Shown here piece by piece: positions 1 to 11,881 of a DNA stretch of 64,000 bases; positions within the stretch are counted from its first letter, which is position 1; each line of letters begins with the position of its first letter. Made by a program: the position numbers and the translations under genes. The DNA comes from Myxococcus stipitatus. Lineage in GTDB: Bacteria; Myxococcota; Myxococcia; Myxococcales; Myxococcaceae. The notes beneath the pieces are model-generated. The model saw only the letters and a program-made list of their open reading frames with translations, did not search any database and had not been told where the DNA came from. The stretch is taken from the NCBI RefSeq assembly GCF_037414475.1, contig NZ_CP147913.1:4030001-4094000 (forward strand), given 5' to 3'.

Positions 1-36
1 CGGGGCGCCGGTGCGGCTCGCGCCCCGTCAACTTGG

Positions 37-1059
37 TCAGGCGTGCGCCTTGCCGTGGTCGTGGCTGTGACCGCCCTCGGCGTGGCCGTGGTCATCGTGG
101 TGGTGACCGGTGGCCACCGCCATGCCGATGAACAGCGCGGACAGCAGCGTGAAGACGTAGGCCTGCACGAAGGCCACGAACAGCTCCAGCAGGTAGATGG
201 CGAACGCGAAGGGCACGCTGATCACCGCGACCGCGGGGTGGCCGAGGATGAAGATGAGGCCGATGAGGAAGAAGAGGACGATGTGGCCCGCCAGCATGTT
301 GGCGAACAGACGCATCGTGAGGGCGAAGGGCTTGGTGAACAGGCCCAGGATTTCCACCGGAATCATGATGGGCCAGAGCGACCAGTGCACGCCGCCCGTC
401 AAGTGCTTCAGGTAGCCGCCCAGGCCCGCCGCGCGGATGCCCGCCGCCTGCGTGACGAAGAACGTGCAGATGGCGAGGCCCGCGGTCACCGCCAGGTTGC
501 CCGTCGCCGTGGCCATCCAGGGCACCAGGCCCAGCAGGTTCATGGCGAGGATGAAGAAGAACGCGGTGAGCAGGTACGGCACGTAGCGGGGGCCGTCATC
601 CTTGCCGATGTTCTTGATGGCCATCTCGTCCCGGACGAAGAGGACCAGCATCTCGATGAGGTTTGCGCCCGCGCCGCGCGGCACCATCTTCGTCTTGTCG
701 CGGTTGCTCCAGATGAGCAGCGTGCCCAGCAGCAGCACCGCCGCCAGCCACATCATCACCGTGTGCTTGGTGATGGAGAGGTCCAGGCAGCCCTGGAACA
801 GGCCGGACCAGCCGGACGGGGCCACCAGCCCATGGTCCGTCATCACCGGCGCGCAATTGCCGATGCGAATGGGAGGAATCGCGCCCAGGTGGATGGGCTG
901 ACGCAGGGGGACCTCGAGCTCGAAGTCGTTCGTGTCCGAGACGTGGTGGAGGATGTAATCCGGCACACTCGGCTCGTGCCCCTCGCCGTGACCTCCGGAC
1001 TCGGAGGCCCACGCGGTGGCCACGAACAGACTGGCGAACAGCACCATTGCCTTGCGCAT
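37..1059 (-). CDS. atpB: ATP synthase F0 subunit a
   Basis: Subunit a of the F0 sector forms the proton half-channels against the c-ring in the inner membrane. The 340-residue product is longer than the roughly 270 residues of E. coli subunit a. It adds an N-terminal part with a signal-peptide-like start (MRKAMVLFASLFVATAWAS) and a His-rich tail ending DHGHAEGGHSHDHGKAHA. The segment TMRLFANMLAGH carries the essential channel Arg, and LELFVAFVQAYVFTLLSALF is the conserved last membrane helix. ATG 1059 overlaps the TGA of the upstream gene (TGATG), and a GTG lies just before it at 1062. The His-rich tail might bind metal, which is inference. The next F0 gene would lie beyond the left edge. Confidence 0.96.
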   Translation of the reverse strand: MRKAMVLFASLFVATAWASESGGHGEGHEPSVPDYILHHVSDTNDFELEVPLRQPIHLGAIPPIRIGNCAPVMTDHGLVAPSGWSGLFQGCLDLSITKHTVMMWLAAVLLLGTLLIWSNRDKTKMVPRGAGANLIEMLVLFVRDEMAIKNIGKDDGPRYVPYLLTAFFFILAMNLLGLVPWMATATGNLAVTAGLAICTFFVTQAAGIRAAGLGGYLKHLTGGVHWSLWPIMIPVEILGLFTKPFALTMRLFANMLAGHIVLFFLIGLIFILGHPAVAVISVPFAFAIYLLELFVAFVQAYVFTLLSALFIGMAVATGHHHDDHGHAEGGHSHDHGKAHA

Positions 1060-1466
1060 CACTCGTCTCCGCCCGCCGCGCCCTTGGACGCGGCCATCAC
1101 GTAGCTCACTTCAATCCATTGCAGCGCGAAGTAGACGCCGAAGAAGCCGGCGATGAACGGCACCGGCTGCATTCCTCGCGACACCAGCCCCACCAACCCC
1201 ACCAGCACCGCCACCATCCTCAGGCCGAACACCACCCCCACCACCTTCAACGCCGCCTTGAGGTCCTGCCTCATCGCCCGCCGCTTGAGCAACAGCGCCA
1301 CCACGCCTGTCACCGCCGCCAGCCCTACGCCCCACAGCGCCGCCACCCGGGCCTCCCCCACCGTCGGGAGCAGCCCCGCCACCGCCACGCCCACCACCAT
1401 CACTCCGGCCGCCAGCCCCGCGTGGGACCTGAACGGGTCCTTCTCCTCGCCACTCCGTCCCGTCAC
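1059..1466 (-). CDS. ATP synthase I-like membrane protein
   Basis: A 135-residue protein with about four hydrophobic segments, the size and shape of the AtpI (ATP synthase subunit I) family, which assists c-ring assembly or Mg2+ supply. GTG 1466 is chosen because it overlaps the TGA of the preceding gene (GTGA) and begins VTGRSGEEKDPF. An upstream extension in frame would lie inside the preceding gene. Its own stop overlaps the atpB start, so all three genes are translationally coupled. Membrane segments lie near residues 15-35, 40-58, 70-95 and 100-122. The family call rests on position and topology, because AtpI proteins share little sequence. Confidence 0.8.
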   Translation of the reverse strand: MTGRSGEEKDPFRSHAGLAAGVMVVGVAVAGLLPTVGEARVAALWGVGLAAVTGVVALLLKRRAMRQDLKAALKVVGVVFGLRMVAVLVGLVGLVSRGMQPVPFIAGFFGVYFALQWIEVSYVMAASKGAAGGDE

Positions 1467-1729
1467 TTGCGCCGTCCCAGTCGGGCCATCTCCCGGAGGA
1501 ATCCGTAGAAGCCCACGCAGATACCCAGGAAGCTCAAGCCCACCAGCAACCACGGCCCCGTCCCCAGCTTCCGGTCCAGCAGGTGGCCGCCCAGCACGCC
1601 CACCACCGCCCCACCCACCAGCTTCCACACCGCCGCGATGTAGGGCTGGGCCGCCCTCATCTGCCGAGCCGTCTGCCCCAGCTCGCTCCCGTCCGAGCGC
1701 GTCTTTTCCCGGGGCTCCTTCTCCGCCAT
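1463..1729 (-). CDS. AtpZ/AtpI-family F0 assembly protein
   Basis: An 88-residue protein with a charged N-terminus (MAEKEPREKTRSDGSELGQ) and two membrane hairpin segments around residues 30-50 and 58-78. The Gly-rich motif GGAVVGVLGGHLLDRKLGT is typical of the small AtpZ (ATPase gene1) family placed first in bacterial atp F0 operons. It is the first gene of the leftward F0 operon and overlaps the next gene by four bases (GTGA). The operon promoter should lie in the 1730-2057 gap. Confidence is high for the family and moderate for the exact role, which is not firmly known for the family. Confidence 0.85.
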   Translation of the reverse strand: MAEKEPREKTRSDGSELGQTARQMRAAQPYIAAVWKLVGGAVVGVLGGHLLDRKLGTGPWLLVGLSFLGICVGFYGFLREMARLGRRK

Positions 1730-2057
1730 TCGGACGCCTCCACCTGCCCTGGGAAACCCTTGGATTTCCTACGTCGCCCGATCCAACCCCTGCACGCGCG
1801 GGCGCCGCTTAACACCGAATGAGCGGCAGGCGCAACCGCTACAGTGTCACCAGAGGGAGTGCCCCCAGCGGGGGTTGAGGCACCGTCAAGCGCAGCTATC
1901 ACTTCCAGAGCGAGAACGGCCGTTTCCGAAGGCGCCATCGAGCGCCCGCCCGGCCTGTTCCCCAGGTGCCCGGCGCACCAGCGGCCGGGGGAGTGCTCAT
2001 CCGTGTCGGGCCAGGCGCGTCGCCAGCTTGCTCCTATCCCGATTCTCGGAGGACTCC
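1730..2057. other. Divergent intergenic region, atp operon / PEBP gene
   Basis: 328 bases between the leftward atp operon and the rightward PEBP-like gene. It must hold the promoters of both. I see a clear ribosome-binding site (GGAGGA near 2048-2053) for the rightward gene but no sigma-54 or strong -35/-10 box I would defend. No supported gene or RNA. Confidence 0.5.
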
Positions 2058-2576
2058 ATGCCCAAGCCGCTCGTGCTGACGTCCCCCCGCTTCAAGGACG
2101 GGGACCTCATCCCCATCGCCTTCACGGGCGAGGGCGAGGACACCGCCCCACCCCTGCACTGGGAGAACCCGCCCGCCGGCACCAAGAGCCTGGCGCTCAT
2201 CGTCGAGGACCCGGATGCCCCGGACCCTCGCAAGCCCCAGCGCATCTTCTGCCACCAGGTCCTCTACAACATCCCACCGGGTGCCCAGGGGGTGCCGGAG
2301 GGGGCGCGGCCGGACGTGTTACCCCCGGGGACCCGGGTGGGGGTGAATGACTTCGGCCAGCAGGGCTACGGCGGCCCCATGCCCCCCATCGGCCGGCACC
2401 GCTACTTCTTCCGGCTGTATGCGCTGGACACCGTGCTGCCCGACCTGGGGCGCCCCACCCGCGCGGATTTGCTGAAGGCCATGGAGGGGCACATCCTGGG
2501 ACAGGCGGACCTCATCGGCCTGTACGAGCGCATCCACCACCGCGGGGCGGAGCACGGCCCCAGCGCATCGGCCTGA
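2058..2576 (+). CDS. YbhB/YbcL-family PEBP-like protein
   Basis: A 172-residue protein of the phosphatidylethanolamine-binding / Raf kinase inhibitor-like family. Family hallmarks are GEGEDTAPPLHWENPPAGTKSL near residues 15-37, the ligand-pocket segment DPDAPDP near 45-51 and GRHRYFFRLYALD near 110-122. Bacterial YbhB/YbcL proteins have the same length and no settled function. ATG 2058 follows GGAGGACTCC. No signal peptide is seen, so it is probably cytoplasmic. It stands alone, with the histidine kinase gene starting 178 bases downstream, probably under its own promoter. Confidence 0.9.
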   Translation: MPKPLVLTSPRFKDGDLIPIAFTGEGEDTAPPLHWENPPAGTKSLALIVEDPDAPDPRKPQRIFCHQVLYNIPPGAQGVPEGARPDVLPPGTRVGVNDFGQQGYGGPMPPIGRHRYFFRLYALDTVLPDLGRPTRADLLKAMEGHILGQADLIGLYERIHHRGAEHGPSASA

Positions 2577-2754
2577 CGCGCCAGGGGCCCACACCCGCGC
2601 GAGTGTAACCTGGATGTGTCCGGGGGACGGGGCCTCCAAGCCTCGTCCTCTCAGGGGAACCCGCGAGCAAGCGGCCGCGTGTGTGGTCTGGTCATCGAAG
2701 CGAGGGTGTGCCCGCTTCTCGACGGTGGCATGCGATGGAAGAGTCGGGTGCGCC

Positions 2755-5379
<2,625 letters not shown>

Positions 5380-5411
5380 GCAGTGAGTGCGCGGGTGGAC
5401 GACCCGGCGAC

Positions 5412-7697
5412 TCAGCGCCACACGGTCAGCCACGCCACCGCGAGCCCTAGCAACGAGGCTCCAGCGAACAGCGCGACAGCGAGCCAGACTCGAGGACCTT
5501 GAGGTTCCTCGGCCGCGGGCTCGGGCGCCACGGCGGGGGCTTCTCCCTCACCGGTGATGGCACGCACGAGTTCCAGGCGCCGCGCCTCGATGGCCTCCGT
5601 GGCCACCGTCTGCGAGATGTCGACGCCGAAGCCCACCTGTGTCTCGCGCGGCAGCCGACGGGGTGGGGACGACGGCATGGGAGGAGTCACGGTGTCCTCG
5701 CCGCGCCCGGGGAACAGGGACTCTCGCGGTCCACTGGCGCGTACGGCCGTGGCCTGCTCGATGGCCACGAGGACCTTCGCGGCATCCAACGCCTCGGTGG
5801 CTTCGACCGTCGGCACGGGCTTGGGAGTCGGAACAGGGCCCAAGCCCTGCTCCACCTTCGGCACGGGCTTGGGAGTCGGAACAGGGCCCGAGCCCTGCTC
5901 CACCGCAGGCATCGGCCTTGGCGTCGAGACAGGGCTCGAGCCATTCTCCGAAGCAGCGCCATACTTCGAGGTCCTCGCGGCGATCTCCTCCGCGCGAAGC
6001 GGCATCGTCACCGCGGGGTCCATCGAACGCGAGCCCGGAGGCGTGGCAACCGCCGTCGGCTCGTCCTCATCCGTGTCGCGACGCACATCAGCCCGTGGAT
6101 GCTCGACGGCGACACGCGCGGGCGGCTTGTCGGGCTGAGCCTGCGCGTCCTCGTCGTCGCGACGCACATCGGCCCGTGGATGCTGCGTGACGGCGACAGA
6201 CGCGGGAGGCCTGTCGGCTTGAGTCCGTTCGTCTTCGTCGTCGCGACGCACATCGGCCCGTGGATGCTCGACAGCGACACGCGTGGGCGGCTTGTCGGCT
6301 TGAGTCCGTTCGTCTTCGTCGCTACGGCGCACATCGTTCCGTGGATGCTCTACAGCGACACGCGTGGGCGGCTTGTCGGCTTGAGTCCGTTCGTCTTCGT
6401 CGTCGCGATGGGCATTCGCGCGTGGATGTTGCGCGACGGAGACACGCGCGGGCGGCTTGTCGGTCTGAGCCTGGTCGTCTTCGTCGTCGCGATGGGCATT
6501 CGCGCGTGGATGCTGCGCGACGGTGGCACGCGCGGGCGGCTTGTCGGTTTGAGTCTGCTCGTCCTCATCTGGCCCGGATGAGGGCACGACCTGGACGCCC
6601 TCGGACGGGACGTAGTCATCCGGTGCTTCCAGCGCGCTGTGTTCGAACGCGAGCGCCGTGGGCGGAGTGAGCGTCGCGGCGAACTCCGGCTCGGTATGCG
6701 CGCGACGAGCCTCCTCGCGCAGCAACTCCTCGAGCAGCGTCTCCTCCGCCTTCTTCTCGCGAGGGAAGACCAACGCCATCAACTTCGCGAGCTCCGCGTC
6801 CCCCACCCCGGGCGTCAGCTTCGCCTTCAGCCGCGCGAGCTCCGCGCCCATCGCCGCTCCGTCCGGGAAGCGATTCACCGGCTCTGGCGCCATGGCCTTG
6901 GACAGGAACGCATCCACGCTCGATGGCAGCCCCTCCCGGAATTTCCCCGCGGGTTCCCACTGGGGATACGCCGCACGGCGCCAGCGCTCCACCGGGTCGC
7001 CTCGCTGCGACAGCGGCTTCCACGCGCACAGCTCCCACAGCAATACGCCCACCGCGTACAAGTCCGCGCGCCGGTCCACGAAGCGCTTGCGCGCCTGCTC
7101 CGGCGACATGTACGTCAGGTTCCCAATCACCACGCGAGGTGCCGTCTGCTGCTCCTTCAGCGTGGACTGCGCCGCGCCGAAGTCGATGATCTTCACCTCG
7201 CCCGAGTAGCTGATGCAGACGTTCGCGGGGGACAGGTCCCGGTGCACCAGGTGCAGCCCATGCCCCTCCTCGTCCGTCGCATCGTGCGCATAGGCCAGGC
7301 CCTCGCACAGGCGCTGTCCCAGATGCAGCACGATGCCCAGCGGCATCATCCGCCCCAGCTGACGAAGCCGGTACGAGAGCCGGCTGAGCGTCTTGCCCCT
7401 CACGTACTCCATGGAGAGGTACAGCTGCCCATCCACCTCGCCCATCGCATACACGCGAGCGATGTTGGGATGGGCCAGCCGCACCACCACCCGAGCCTCA
7501 TCTCGGAAGCGCCCGACGAACTGCGGGCTCTGCATGAGCTGAGGCAGGACCTTCTTCACCACACACGCGCGGCGAGGAGACTCTTCGCGCGCGAGGAAGA
7601 CCTCACCCATCCCCCCGGCGCCGATACGGCGCACCAGGGTATAGGGACCGAAGCGAACGGGCCCCGCGAGGGGCTCCGGCTCAACCGGTCTGGCCAA
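5412..7697 (-). CDS. Membrane-anchored Ser/Thr protein kinase
   Basis: A PknB-type eukaryote-like kinase of about 761 residues. The kinase domain follows the first ~15 residues: Gly loop IGAGGMGEVFLAR, Lys in CVVKKVLP, catalytic loop HRDLSPANV, DFG in KIIDFGAAQ, and SPEQARKRF with a P+1 region. A Pro/Asp/Arg-rich linker holds about six degenerate repeats, then a second PVPTPKPVP repeat. One C-terminal helix (WLAVALFAGASLLGLAVAWL) anchors it with the kinase inside. The gene overlaps the hemL 3' end. No ATG fits, so TTG 7697 (with AAAGG about 12 bases upstream) or GTG 7724 must be used, and the start is uncertain. It is translationally linked to hemL, though no functional link is known. Confidence 0.92.
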   Translation of the reverse strand: MARPVEPEPLAGPVRFGPYTLVRRIGAGGMGEVFLAREESPRRACVVKKVLPQLMQSPQFVGRFRDEARVVVRLAHPNIARVYAMGEVDGQLYLSMEYVRGKTLSRLSYRLRQLGRMMPLGIVLHLGQRLCEGLAYAHDATDEEGHGLHLVHRDLSPANVCISYSGEVKIIDFGAAQSTLKEQQTAPRVVIGNLTYMSPEQARKRFVDRRADLYAVGVLLWELCAWKPLSQRGDPVERWRRAAYPQWEPAGKFREGLPSSVDAFLSKAMAPEPVNRFPDGAAMGAELARLKAKLTPGVGDAELAKLMALVFPREKKAEETLLEELLREEARRAHTEPEFAATLTPPTALAFEHSALEAPDDYVPSEGVQVVPSSGPDEDEQTQTDKPPARATVAQHPRANAHRDDEDDQAQTDKPPARVSVAQHPRANAHRDDEDERTQADKPPTRVAVEHPRNDVRRSDEDERTQADKPPTRVAVEHPRADVRRDDEDERTQADRPPASVAVTQHPRADVRRDDEDAQAQPDKPPARVAVEHPRADVRRDTDEDEPTAVATPPGSRSMDPAVTMPLRAEEIAARTSKYGAASENGSSPVSTPRPMPAVEQGSGPVPTPKPVPKVEQGLGPVPTPKPVPTVEATEALDAAKVLVAIEQATAVRASGPRESLFPGRGEDTVTPPMPSSPPRRLPRETQVGFGVDISQTVATEAIEARRLELVRAITGEGEAPAVAPEPAAEEPQGPRVWLAVALFAGASLLGLAVAWLTVWR
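6075..6570 (-). repeat. Degenerate repeats in kinase linker
   Basis: In-frame tandem repeats of about 26-30 codons inside the Ser/Thr kinase gene. Each unit reads roughly DEDERTQADKPPTRVAVEHP plus a short RADVRRD stretch. Six units are visible, the outer ones more diverged. The units are Asp/Glu then Arg/His rich, so the linker alternates charge. It is probably an extended spacer between the kinase and its membrane anchor, and its length is likely to vary between strains. Confidence 0.85.
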
Positions 7698-8976
7698 GAG
7701 CGCGGAAGGCCTTTCTTGCCGCACCCAGCACGTGCGCGACCTCCGCCTCGCCCAGCGCCAGCGAGAAGAAGGCCGCCTCGTACTGACTCGGCGGCAGGTA
7801 CACGCCCGCATCCAGCATGGCGTGGAAGAAACGACCGAAGCGCCCCGTGTCCGACGTCTTGGCGCTCGTGTAGTCGAACACCTCCTCCGACGTGAAGAAC
7901 ACCGTCAACATGCTGCCCACGCGGTTGACCGTGACAGGCACGCCCGCGGCCTTCGCCTCGGCGACGAAGCCCGCCTCCAGCTTCTGGCTGATCTCCTCCA
8001 GGCGCGCATACGTCCCCGGCGCCGCGAGTGCCTTGAGACATGCCATGCCCGCGGCCACCGCCACCGGGTTCCCCGACAGCGTGCCGGATTGATACACCGG
8101 CCCCGCGGGCGCCACCTTCCGCATGACATCCGCGCGGCCACCATAGGCGCCCAGCGGCATGCCGCCGCCAATCACCTTGGCCATCGTCGTCAGGTCCGGC
8201 TTCAGGCCGTACAGCTCCTGCGCCCCGCCGCGCGCCAGGCGGAAGCCCGTCATCACCTCGTCGAGCACGAACAGCACGCCGTACTTCTGGCAGAGCGCCT
8301 GGAGCCCCTGGAGATAGCCGGGCTTCGGGATGAGCACGCCCATGTTGCCCACCACGGGCTCGATGATGGCGCACGCGATGTCGTGCCCCTGCGCCTTGAA
8401 GATGCGCTCCACCGCGTCCAGGTCGTTGAACGGCGCGGTGAGCGTGAGCTTCGCCAGCGCCGACGGCACGCCCGGCGAGTCCGGCAGCCCCAGCGTCTCC
8501 ACGCCGCTGCCCGCCTTCACCAGGAACGGGTCTCCCGCGCCATGGAAACAGCCCTCGAACTTGAGGATGTGCTCGCGGCCCGTGAAACCACGCGCCACGC
8601 GGATGGCGGCCACCGTGGCCTCCGTGCCGCTGGACACCAGCCGCACCATCTCCACCGCCGGCATCGTCGCGCAGATGAGCTCCGCGAACTCCACCTCGCC
8701 CGCGTGCGGCGCACCGAAGGACGAGCCCCGCCGGGCCGCGTCGATGATGGCCTCGACGATAGGCGGGTAGGCGTGGCCCAGGATGAGCGGCCCCCAGCTC
8801 CCCACCAGGTCGACATAGCGGTTGCCGTCCACGTCGGTGAGCCAGGCGCCCGAGCCCTCGCGGAAGAAGACGGGGTCCCCTCCCACGCCCCGAAAGGCGC
8901 GCACTGGGGAATTCACTCCACCCGGGATGCGCGCCTGCGCTCGGGCGAACAGGGACTGGCTGTGAGCGTGGTTCAT
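7681..8976 (-). CDS. hemL: Glutamate-1-semialdehyde 2,1-aminomutase
   Basis: A PLP enzyme that turns glutamate-1-semialdehyde into 5-aminolevulinate, the C5 entry to haem and cobalamin. The 431-residue length is normal for the family. Visible motifs are RIPGGVNSPVRAF near the start, GTEATVAAIRVARGFTGR (PLP phosphate binding), FVLDEVMTGFR (PLP Asp) and TTMAKVIGGGMPLGAYGG with the Schiff-base Lys. ATG 8976 (MNHAHSQSLFARA) is preceded by GGAACGC. An ATG four codons upstream lacks a site. The Ser/Thr kinase gene overlaps its 3' end. Confidence 0.97.
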   Translation of the reverse strand: MNHAHSQSLFARAQARIPGGVNSPVRAFRGVGGDPVFFREGSGAWLTDVDGNRYVDLVGSWGPLILGHAYPPIVEAIIDAARRGSSFGAPHAGEVEFAELICATMPAVEMVRLVSSGTEATVAAIRVARGFTGREHILKFEGCFHGAGDPFLVKAGSGVETLGLPDSPGVPSALAKLTLTAPFNDLDAVERIFKAQGHDIACAIIEPVVGNMGVLIPKPGYLQGLQALCQKYGVLFVLDEVMTGFRLARGGAQELYGLKPDLTTMAKVIGGGMPLGAYGGRADVMRKVAPAGPVYQSGTLSGNPVAVAAGMACLKALAAPGTYARLEEISQKLEAGFVAEAKAAGVPVTVNRVGSMLTVFFTSEEVFDYTSAKTSDTGRFGRFFHAMLDAGVYLPPSQYEAAFFSLALGEAEVAHVLGAARKAFRALGQTG

Positions 8977-9207
8977 GGCGCGTTCCATAGCATGTGACAG
9001 CACGCGGCGCGGCGACTCCCGCCCACCCCCATGCTCGCTGCTTCTCCGTCCCGCAACCCGGGGGTTATGGACACGCCTTGTTGACAGCCCAGCAACGGAC
9101 ACGTGGAGAAGCACACCAGGACGCACATCCTCCTGGAATCCGTCCCCAAGGCATCATGAGCCCTGGCGGCGCGCAGACACCGCGGCCCCAAGCCCAGGAG
9201 AGGCCCC

Positions 9208-9693
9208 ATGGACTTCAAGACAGCGGACCTGTGCGACACGCACGCGGACTCGGCTCACTTCCAAATCGCCGAGCCGGGCTTCCTGCACTACGGCGGCCGC
9301 ACCACGTTCTACGGCGCCATCAGCACTGTCCTCGCGCCCGAGGACAACTCGCTCGTGCGCAAGGCCCTGGAGGAGCCGGGCAACGGGCGAGTGCTCGTCG
9401 TCGATGGCGGCGGTAGCCGGCGCTGCGCGCTCGTGGGTGACCAGCTCGCGCTGCTGGCCCAGAAGAACGGTTGGGCGGGCGTGGTGGTCCATGGCTGCAT
9501 CCGGGACTCGGAGGAAGTGGGCCGCACCGCCATCGGCGTGCAGGCGCTGGGCACGCACCCGCGTCGCAGCGGCAAGCGCGGAGCAGGACAGCGCGACGTG
9601 GAGGTGCGCTTCGCGGGGGTCACCTTCCAACCCGGTCACTTCCTCTACGCCGACGCGGATGGAATCGTCACCTCGGCGACAGCGCTGACCTGA
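9208..9693 (+). CDS. rraA: RraA-family protein / HMG aldolase
   Basis: 161 residues, the same length as E. coli RraA. The signature GCIRDSEEVGRTAIGVQALGTHP followed by RRSGKRGAG matches the RraA / 4-hydroxy-4-methyl-2-oxoglutarate aldolase fold. The Arg-Asp pair in GCIRD is used for substrate and metal in aldolase members. RraA proper inhibits RNase E, while plant and bacterial relatives are class II aldolases, and sequence alone does not separate the two. ATG 9208 begins MDFKTADLCDTHAD, the usual start of the family, after AGGAGAGGCCCC. Single gene. The 231-base gap back to hemL should hold both promoters. Confidence 0.9.
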   Translation: MDFKTADLCDTHADSAHFQIAEPGFLHYGGRTTFYGAISTVLAPEDNSLVRKALEEPGNGRVLVVDGGGSRRCALVGDQLALLAQKNGWAGVVVHGCIRDSEEVGRTAIGVQALGTHPRRSGKRGAGQRDVEVRFAGVTFQPGHFLYADADGIVTSATALT

Positions 9694-9836
9694 GCAAGCG
9701 GCCCCCGGGCTTTGGCCTTGAAGCGCCGAGCCGGGCAATAGCGACCCACCGACACAATCCCCCGATTCCATGGTGAGACATCGCGCGAATTGTGATGTGA
9801 GGGGCCTCCGTCGCCATTCCGCTTCAGAGAAAACGC

Positions 9837-10796
9837 ATGTTCCTGGGCATCGGAATCCTCGCCGGCATCACCCTCCTCGTGCTCGTTCTGCGGCCGTGGC
9901 TGCTGCACCGGGAGGGCCCCGCCTGTCCCGCCGAGCCCTTTGATGGACACGTCTACCGGGTCGGCAAGGCACTCATCGCCGAACGCAACGGTGAGCGGCC
10001 TCGCGCCACGGTCATCTGCATGCACGGCTTCGTGTCCGACATGCGCTACTTCACCCGGCACTACGAGGACCCCAGCCTTCAGCTCATCCTGGTGACGAGC
10101 TGCGATTATCACCCGCCCATCGCCCAGCCCACCGAACGGCCCGCCCCCTGGGCACGAGTGCCTACCGAGCCCGAGGGCACCATCCCTCACGACGCGGCCG
10201 TGCTGGTGCAAGCCCTGGAGCACCTGCCCAGGACCGAGCACATCCGCGTCCATGGACACTCGCGTGGAGGCGCCGTCGTCCTCGAAGCCGCCCGACAACG
10301 GCCGGACCTGTTCGAGCGGGTGGAGGTGGTCCTGGAGGCGCCCGTCCTCCCCCAGGGCCGTCCCTACGGAAAGGTGAATCAGGCGCTGCTCTGGTTCATG
10401 CCCTTCGGCATCCTGCTCTGGCGGCTCGACCCCATCTCCCGTCACACCCGTTACATGTGGGGGCCGCTGGAGAACGCGCGCAAGTGCGAGCTCATCAGGG
10501 CCTTCCCTTTCAATCCCAAGCGGGTGTCCACGCTGTTGACCAACGCGCGGGACATCGAAGCGTGGAGCCAGGAGCGCGATGCCTCGTTGTTCCGGAACGT
10601 GCGGCGCGGCACGGTGCTCGTCCCGGGCAAGGACCGGGTGCTGGACCCTGTCGCCATGCTCGCGAGCGCCCGGCGCGCCGAGCCCACGCTCGACGTGGTG
10701 ACGCTGGATGAATGCAGTCACTTCATCCTGTGGGACAGGCCCGATGCGCTACCCGCGTTGGCCAGTCCGTCGGAGCGCACCGCCGCGAACGGGTGA
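9837..10796 (+). CDS. Membrane-anchored alpha/beta hydrolase
   Basis: 319 residues starting with a single membrane segment (residues 2-22, LGIGILAGITLLVLVL). An alpha/beta hydrolase domain follows. The nucleophile elbow is VHGHSRGGA, an acid is likely in GKDRVLDP, and the catalytic His is in DECSHFILWD. An early MHGFVSDM oxyanion segment is also present. This looks like a lipase/esterase or thioesterase-like enzyme held at the membrane. The substrate cannot be told. ATG 9837 follows AGAGAAAACGC. It converges with the glycosyltransferase gene, 11 bases apart. Confidence 0.85.
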   Translation: MFLGIGILAGITLLVLVLRPWLLHREGPACPAEPFDGHVYRVGKALIAERNGERPRATVICMHGFVSDMRYFTRHYEDPSLQLILVTSCDYHPPIAQPTERPAPWARVPTEPEGTIPHDAAVLVQALEHLPRTEHIRVHGHSRGGAVVLEAARQRPDLFERVEVVLEAPVLPQGRPYGKVNQALLWFMPFGILLWRLDPISRHTRYMWGPLENARKCELIRAFPFNPKRVSTLLTNARDIEAWSQERDASLFRNVRRGTVLVPGKDRVLDPVAMLASARRAEPTLDVVTLDECSHFILWDRPDALPALASPSERTAANG

Positions 10797-10807
10797 GGAT
10801 GCCTCGC

Positions 10808-11767
10808 TCACTTCCGGTGGTACCAACGCTTGCGCGCCGCGCGGACATCGGACCAGTCCACCAGACAGTCGTGGACGTTCTCCTGTCCTCGCTGGGCCTC
10901 GGGCATGTCGCCCGACTCCACCTTCGCGATGAGCTCCGGGAGCCGCTCGTAGAAAGTGGGTGAGCGGTACTGGGGATGCAGTGTCCACAACCCCGTCCCC
11001 GAGCCGAGGAAGTCCAATCGCCACAGCCCCTTGCTCACCATCGCCCGGGTGATGAGGTTCTCGGGCTCGCGGTAGGGAGGATTGCCCGCCTTCAACGCGC
11101 GCAAGGCATGGATGGGTGGCGCCAACCGCGCGCGCAGAGGCCCGAGCCTGCGGGTCAGCGCGTCCCGGTCCACCAGGAACACGCGGCTGCTGAAGCGTCG
11201 GAAGCGGAACGCCTGGGCCACTCCATCCGGCTCATACCAGCGTGAGTCCACGCCCACGGTGCCATCCTTCCGCGGAGGCCCTGAGAGTGGACTGCAGCTG
11301 ACGAGCTCCTCACGCGAAGCAAGCTGCGCCATGGCCTCGGTGACCCACATGTGTGAGCCACCGCCGATGAGCATGTCCGCATCCAGGTGCAGGACATGCT
11401 GGTGCGCGGCCTCGGCCACGCCGAAGAAGTACGAGTGGTAGGGCCCGCCTCGGGAGTCCTTCATCGGAAGGTGGTTACCCGCGAAGAAGCGCTCCGCGAG
11501 CGCACGGGTGGTGGCCGGTGAGTAGTCCACCTCCACCACGCGGACGCGAGGGTCCGCCGCGCGAAGCTCGTCGAGCAGTCGCTCCATCTTGGGCTTCCGC
11601 TCCAACCAGGCCTCCGCGAATCGGCTGCCCTGGCTGCGATGCAGGTCCAACACCAGCAGGATTTCCTGCACGGAAGGACCGAGCTGCCGGAGCTGATGCG
11701 GGAGGATGAGGCGCGCGTGCGGATGGTCCGTGGGCGCGAGGTTGATTTGAAGCGTGACAGGGTTCAT
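10808..11767 (-). CDS. GT-A type glycosyltransferase
   Basis: A soluble protein of about 319 residues resembling family-2 glycosyltransferases. It has an N-terminal nucleotide-sugar fold with LVLDLHRSQG, a DxD metal motif in HVLHLDADMLIGGG, and a later conserved WRLDFLGSGTGLWTLHPQ. It would transfer a sugar from a nucleotide donor to an unknown acceptor, perhaps a glycan or glycolipid. ATG 11767 (MNPVTLQINLAPTD) begins the conserved fold. Upstream in-frame starts (GTG 11821, ATG 11812) would add an unconserved stretch, and the ribosome-binding site is weak for all of them. It follows the first tRNA array in the same direction and might be read from its transcript. Confidence 0.75.
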   Translation of the reverse strand: MNPVTLQINLAPTDHPHARLILPHQLRQLGPSVQEILLVLDLHRSQGSRFAEAWLERKPKMERLLDELRAADPRVRVVEVDYSPATTRALAERFFAGNHLPMKDSRGGPYHSYFFGVAEAAHQHVLHLDADMLIGGGSHMWVTEAMAQLASREELVSCSPLSGPPRKDGTVGVDSRWYEPDGVAQAFRFRRFSSRVFLVDRDALTRRLGPLRARLAPPIHALRALKAGNPPYREPENLITRAMVSKGLWRLDFLGSGTGLWTLHPQYRSPTFYERLPELIAKVESGDMPEAQRGQENVHDCLVDWSDVRAARKRWYHRK

Positions 11768-11881
11768 GGCACACGCGCGCCATGTCGACTCATCCATGGC
11801 GAAGAAGGACATCCTTGCCACAACCGGATAAGCGACTCAACGCGGGCGACGCGATTCCTCGTGCCGGCCCCGTATCGAAAG

